In this document: one piece after another, positions 6,577 to 9,746 of the stretch | Layout: the number at the start of each line of letters is the position of its first letter | Position numbering within the stretch: position 1 is the stretch's first letter | Assembly: GCA_023389135.1 (NCBI GenBank) | Contig: JAEWEX010000491.1 | Coordinates: 1 to 9,746 of the forward strand | Reading direction: 5' to 3' | Source: Pseudomonadota bacterium | Lineage (GTDB): Bacteria > Pseudomonadota > Alphaproteobacteria > Rhizobiales > Methylopilaceae | DNA: 9,746 nucleotides | Program-made: the position numbers and the translations under genes | The notes under the pieces: generated by a model | Database searches by the model: none | Told to the model about the DNA's origin: nothing | Seen by the model: only the letters and a program-made list of their open reading frames with translations

Positions 6577-6594
6577 GGGCCGCAGCGGCTTTTT
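6577..6594 (+). terminator. Terminator-like short hairpin with T5 in the nrdJ leader
   Basis: GGGCCG (6577-6582) can pair with CGGCTT (6586-6591, four Watson-Crick pairs plus two G-U) around a CAG loop, and a TTTTT run (6590-6594) overlaps and follows the stem. The same GCCG at 6579-6582 can instead pair with CGGC at 6571-6574, so two exclusive folds exist. The stem is short, so termination would be weak; a possible attenuator. Confidence 0.3.
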
Positions 6595-6611
6595 CCGACA
6601 CAGGAAGGCTT

Positions 6612-6762
6612 GAGGACGCGCCGCCGGGGGCGGCGGCGCGAGGGTTCGACTCTTGTCCTTTGGCGGGGATGACTGACAGGGCAGCCGCCACGGCCGCATA
6701 CGGCCGGGCAACGGATACAGGAGCCGGGTGGATTTAACCGGCAGGGCGCTGGAGTGGCGCCC
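6612..6762 (+). ncRNA. Structured 5' leader RNA of nrdJ (candidate cis-regulatory element)
   Basis: Helices follow one another almost without gaps. Helix A pairs 6612-6616 with 6656-6660 and encloses helix B, a perfect 10-bp stem 6617-6626/6631-6640 with a GGGG loop. Helix C pairs 6661-6666 with 6685-6690 (TGGCGG/CCGCCA). Helix D is 6691-6696/6701-6706 with a CATA loop. A 16-nt linker (6707-6722, GGCAACGGATACAGGA) follows. Helix E is 6723-6727/6738-6742 and helix F is 6744-6749/6757-6762 (GGGCGC/GCGCCC). The array ends 8 nt before the GGAG ribosome binding site of nrdJ. I could not fit it to the cobalamin riboswitch core. Function unknown; the high GC makes chance stems easier, but not the abutting order or the 10-bp stem. 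Confidence 0.5.
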
Positions 6763-6770
6763 GAACTTGC

Positions 6771-6774
6771 GGAG
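6771..6774 (+). promoter_or_regulatory. nrdJ: Ribosome binding site of nrdJ
   Basis: GGAG ends 10 nt before the ATG at 6785 and lies just after the last helix of the leader. It supports that ATG as the start, which also matches the usual MRIERRFT beginning of alphaproteobacterial NrdJ. Confidence 0.6.
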
Positions 6775-6784
6775 CATTGCAGCC

Positions 6785-9746
6785 ATGCGCATCGAGCGGC
6801 GGTTCACGACTGAAGGCGCCTCCCCCTACGCCACCATCGCGTTCCGGGAGGCAACCAGCGAGATCCGCAATCCGGACGGCTCGGTGGTGTTCCGGCTGGA
6901 GGGCATCCAGGTGCCCGAGAGCTGGAGCCAGGTGGCGGCCGACATCCTTGCGCAGAAGTATTTCCGCAAGGCCGGCGTCCCGGCGCGCATGAAGAAGGTC
7001 GAGGAGAACGCAGTCCCGTCCTGGCTGTGGCGCTCGGTCGCCGACGAGGCGGCGCTCGGCGCGCTCCCCGCGGCCGAGCGCGCAGGCCCCGAGCGCGACG
7101 CGCGGCAGGTGTTCGACCGCCTGGCCGGCACCTGGACCTACTGGGGCTGGAAGGCCGGCTATTTCGACGGCGAGGCGGACGCCCGCGCGTTCTTCGACGA
7201 GCTGTGCTTCATGCTGGCCACCCAGAAGGGCGCGCCGAACTCGCCGCAATGGTTCAACACCGGGCTGCACTGGGCCTACGGCATCGACGGGCCCAGCCAG
7301 GGCCACTGGTATGTGGACCACGAGACCGGCGGGGCGGCACCCTCCCCGTCGGCCTATGAGCGGCCGCAGCCCCATGCGTGCTTCATCCAGTCCATCGAGG
7401 ACGACCTCGTCAACGAGGGCGGCATCATGGACCTGTGGGTGCGCGAGGCGCGGCTGTTCAAGTACGGCTCCGGCACCGGCACCAACTTCTCGAAGCTGCG
7501 CGGCGAGAACGAGAAGCTGTCCGGCGGCGGCCGCTCGTCCGGCCTGATGTCGTTCCTCAAGATCGGCGACCGCGCGGCCGGCGCCATCAAGTCGGGCGGC
7601 ACCACCCGCCGCGCCGCCAAGATGGTGGTGGTGGACGTGGACCACCCCGACATCGAGGCCTACGTCAACTGGAAGGTCAAGGAGGAGCAGAAGGTCGCGG
7701 CGCTGGTCACCGGCTCCAAGATCGTCAAGAAGCACCTCAAGGCCATCATGAAGGTCTGCGTCAATTGCGAGGGCTCCGGCGACGACTGCTACCTGCCGGA
7801 GCGCAACCCGGCGCTGAAGCGCGAGATCAAGGCCGCCCGCAAGTCCATGGTGCCGGACAACCTGATCAAGCGGGTGATGCAGTTCGCGCGGCAGGGCTAC
7901 ACCGAGATCGCGTTCGACACCTACGACACCGACTGGGATTCGGAGGCCTACCTCACCGTCTCGGGCCAGAACTCCAACAACTCCGTGCGCGTCACGGACG
8001 GCTTCCTCGATGCGGTCGAGAACGACGGCGCGTGGAACCTGACCCACCGCATCACCGGCAAGACGGCGAAGTCCCTGAAGGCGCGCGAATTGTGGGAGCA
8101 GATCTCCTACGCGGCCTGGGCCTCGGCCGATCCCGGCATCCAGTTCCACTCCACCATCAACGACTGGCACACCTGCCCGGCGGCGGGCGAGATCCGGGCG
8201 TCCAACCCGTGCTCGGAATACATGTTCCTGGACGACACGGCGTGCAACCTCGCCTCCATCAACCTGCTGGAGTACCGCCGCGCGGACGGCTCGTTCGACG
8301 TCGCCGCCTACGAGCACACGGTCCGGCTGTGGACCGTGGTGCTGGAAATCTCCGTGCTCATGGCGCAGTTCCCCTCGCGCCGCATCGCGGAGCTGTCCTA
8401 CGTCTACCGCACGCTCGGGCTTGGCTACGCCAATATCGGCGGGCTGCTGATGACCTCCGGCATCCCCTACGATTCGCCCGAGGGCCGCGCCTATTGCGGC
8501 GCGCTGACCGCCATCATGACCGGCGTCGCCTACGCCACCTCCGCGGAGATGGCGGGCGAACTGGGCGCCTTCCCGGGCTACGCGCCCAATGCGGCGCACA
8601 TGCTGAGGGTGATCCGCAACCACCGCCGCGCCGCCCATGGCGAGGCCGAGGGGTATGAGGCGCTGGCCACCAATCCGGTTCCGCTCGACCATGCCTCCTG
8701 CCCGCAGCCCATCCTCGTGGAACGCGCCAAGGCGGCGTGGGACGCGGCGCTGGCGCTCGGCGAGAAGCACGGCTTCCGCAACGCCCAGTCCACCGTGATC
8801 GCGCCCACGGGCACCATCGGCCTCGTGATGGACTGCGACACCACCGGCATCGAGCCCGACTTCGCGCTGGTGAAGTTCAAGAAGCTCGCCGGCGGCGGCT
8901 ACTTCAAGATCATCAACCGCGCCGTGCCGGAGGCGCTGCGCACGCTGGGCTACCGCGAGAGCGAGATCGCCGAGATCGAGGCCTATGCGGTGGGCCACGG
9001 CTCGCTCAGCCAGTCGCCGGCCATCAACGAGGCGACGCTCAGGGCCCGCGGCTTCACCGACGAGGCGCTTTCCAAGCTCGCCGGCGCCGTGAAGACCGCC
9101 TTCGACATCAAGTTCGCGTTCAACCGCTGGACGCTGGGCGACGACTTCCTGACCGGCACGCTGGCCATCCCCGCCGCGGAGATGGACGAGCCGGGCTTCG
9201 ACCTGCTCACCCGCCTCGGCTTCTCAAGGGCCGACATCGAGGCCGCCAACACCCATGTCTGCGGCGCCATGACCGTCGAGGGCGCGCCGCACCTGAAGGA
9301 CGAGCATCTGCCGGTGTTCGACTGCGCCAATCCGTGCGGCCGCACCGGCAAGCGCTACCTTTCGGTGGTCAGCCACATCCACATGATGGCGGCGGCGCAG
9401 CCCTTCATCTCGGGCGCCATCTCCAAGACCATCAACATGCCCAACGACGCCACCGTCGAGGACTGCTCGGAGGCCTACAAGCTCTCCTGGCGGCTGGCGC
9501 TCAAGGCGAACGCGCTCTATCGCGACGGCTCCAAGCTGTCGCAGCCGCTGAACAGCCAGCTCATCGCCGACGACGACGAGGACGCCGACGAGGCGGTGGA
9601 GGCGATCGCCGCCCTGCCCGCCGCCGCCAAGGCCGCGGCGCTGTCGGAGAAGATCGTCGAGAAGGTGATCGAGCGGGTGCAGATCGAACGCCTGCGCGAG
9701 CGCGAGAAGCTGCCTTCGCGCCGCAAGGGGTACACCCAGAAGGCCA
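6785..9746 (+). CDS. nrdJ: Adenosylcobalamin-dependent (class II) ribonucleotide reductase NrdJ, 3' partial
   Basis: NrdJ reduces ribonucleotides to deoxyribonucleotides for DNA synthesis, using adenosylcobalamin to make a thiyl radical, so it works with or without oxygen. The visible 987 residues start [11 protein letters not shown] and include the first redox cysteine C199 (HACFIQ), the radical motif NPCSE at 474-478 with thiyl C476, and the second redox cysteine C487 ([10 protein letters not shown]). APTGTIG (673-679), part of the phosphate-binding region, is followed by [21 protein letters not shown] cysteine trio C325, C328 and C335 ([11 protein letters not shown]) lies in an insertion that I recall from other alphaproteobacterial NrdJ. 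Reading stays open to the right edge, with the conserved YTQKA at the end; roughly 230-260 C-terminal residues, normally including the cysteine-rich tail that re-reduces the active site, are outside. The gene stands alone behind a long leader with an NrdR box. No stop or frameshift is seen. Confidence 0.97.
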   Translation, partial: MRIERRFTTEGASPYATIAFREATSEIRNPDGSVVFRLEGIQVPESWSQVAADILAQKYFRKAGVPARMKKVEENAVPSWLWRSVADEAALGALPAAERAGPERDARQVFDRLAGTWTYWGWKAGYFDGEADARAFFDELCFMLATQKGAPNSPQWFNTGLHWAYGIDGPSQGHWYVDHETGGAAPSPSAYERPQPHACFIQSIEDDLVNEGGIMDLWVREARLFKYGSGTGTNFSKLRGENEKLSGGGRSSGLMSFLKIGDRAAGAIKSGGTTRRAAKMVVVDVDHPDIEAYVNWKVKEEQKVAALVTGSKIVKKHLKAIMKVCVNCEGSGDDCYLPERNPALKREIKAARKSMVPDNLIKRVMQFARQGYTEIAFDTYDTDWDSEAYLTVSGQNSNNSVRVTDGFLDAVENDGAWNLTHRITGKTAKSLKARELWEQISYAAWASADPGIQFHSTINDWHTCPAAGEIRASNPCSEYMFLDDTACNLASINLLEYRRADGSFDVAAYEHTVRLWTVVLEISVLMAQFPSRRIAELSYVYRTLGLGYANIGGLLMTSGIPYDSPEGRAYCGALTAIMTGVAYATSAEMAGELGAFPGYAPNAAHMLRVIRNHRRAAHGEAEGYEALATNPVPLDHASCPQPILVERAKAAWDAALALGEKHGFRNAQSTVIAPTGTIGLVMDCDTTGIEPDFALVKFKKLAGGGYFKIINRAVPEALRTLGYRESEIAEIEAYAVGHGSLSQSPAINEATLRARGFTDEALSKLAGAVKTAFDIKFAFNRWTLGDDFLTGTLAIPAAEMDEPGFDLLTRLGFSRADIEAANTHVCGAMTVEGAPHLKDEHLPVFDCANPCGRTGKRYLSVVSHIHMMAAAQPFISGAISKTINMPNDATVEDCSEAYKLSWRLALKANALYRDGSKLSQPLNSQLIADDDEDADEAVEAIAALPAAAKAAALSEKIVEKVIERVQIERLREREKLPSRRKGYTQKA

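Larger units (their letters stand above)
6173..6784. other. Divergent intergenic region between the CDF gene and nrdJ
   Basis: This 612-nt stretch has no convincing protein gene. From left to right it contains the CDF leader with a hairpin, a C-tract cluster, an AT-rich NrdR box and candidate promoter, a degenerate second NrdR box, a second candidate promoter, a terminator-like hairpin, and a chain of helices ending before the nrdJ ribosome binding site. About 320 nt separate the main NrdR box from the nrdJ ATG, an unusually long leader for a bacterial metabolic gene. Open frames crossing it in both directions lack family similarity and ribosome binding sites. Confidence 0.8.

Noticed and set aside
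5306..6613. 435-codon plus-strand frame opposite the CDF gene
   Set aside because: Shadow of the CDF gene that runs on into the intergenic region; no ribosome binding site and no recognisable domain.
6641..6660. GGGTTCGACTC resembling a tRNA or tmRNA T-arm
   Set aside because: The five-base T-stem does not pair beyond the first positions, and no acceptor stem or 3' CCA context is present.
6669..6737. 22-codon upstream ORF in the nrdJ leader
   Set aside because: The only G-rich stretch directly touches the ATG, too close for a ribosome binding site, and the ATG lies in a predicted helix; the peptide shows no regulatory codon run.
6600..6784. Cobalamin riboswitch before nrdJ
   Set aside because: CCGCCACGG and GGATACAGG recall pieces of the B12 riboswitch, but the GGGAA...GGTG...TCC core and the required distances are missing, and such switches normally control B12-independent genes.
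6238..6807. 189-codon minus-strand frame in the intergenic region
   Set aside because: Basic, Pro/Arg-rich product without a known family; it runs through the NrdR box and the leader helices and into nrdJ.
6734..8998. 754-codon open frame on the minus strand opposite nrdJ
   Set aside because: It is the antisense shadow of nrdJ in GC-rich DNA: its product is a low-complexity Ala/Arg/Gly/Val/His mix without a family, while the plus strand carries an intact, recognisable reductase.

Overview
The window is a piece of GC-rich bacterial chromosome, most likely from an alphaproteobacterium. The strongest clue is the long B12-dependent ribonucleotide reductase at the right end, which reads like the approximately 1,200-residue NrdJ common in that class. 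The rhizobial-style carbohydrate/glycerol-phosphate ABC operon and the pervasive GC third positions fit this. I see no mobile elements, CRISPR arrays, tRNA or rRNA genes.

Left part (2-5212, plus strand): a compact operon encodes an ABC importer of the MalK/UgpC class. The order is solute-binding protein (its start lies outside the window), ATPase, permease 1, permease 2, then a cytoplasmic metallophosphoesterase with the GpdQ metal-ligand layout. The ATPase/permease and permease/permease junctions overlap by 4 nt (GTGA and ATGA). A perfect 11-bp hairpin sits between the binding-protein gene and the ATPase gene. A possible 40-residue ORF is joined to the phosphoesterase stop by TGATG. The simplest reading is uptake of a glycerophosphodiester-like or other phosphodiester compound followed by cytoplasmic hydrolysis. 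The substrate itself is inferred, not seen.

Middle (5285-6172, minus strand): a cation diffusion facilitator metal exporter, convergent with the ABC operon and divergent from nrdJ. Its second transmembrane helix has D-x-x-E-x-x-x-N where many CDF proteins have D-x-x-H/D-x-x-x-D.

Intergenic 6173-6784 (612 nt) is the most information-rich non-coding part. It holds a short hairpin in the CDF leader and a run of six CCCC tracts (G-quadruplex potential on the minus strand). It also holds a good NrdR box overlapping a plausible -10, a degenerate second box exactly 32 bp away, and a second candidate promoter with a terminator-like hairpin. Last comes a nearly continuous series of abutting helices (6612-6762) ending just before the nrdJ ribosome binding site.

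Right part (6785-9746, plus strand): nrdJ, open through the right edge. All catalytic cysteines of the reductase core are visible, and only the C-terminal part is missing. The NrdR boxes imply repression when dATP/ATP status signals enough deoxynucleotides. The structured leader suggests a second, RNA-level control of unknown type and is the best candidate here for something undescribed.
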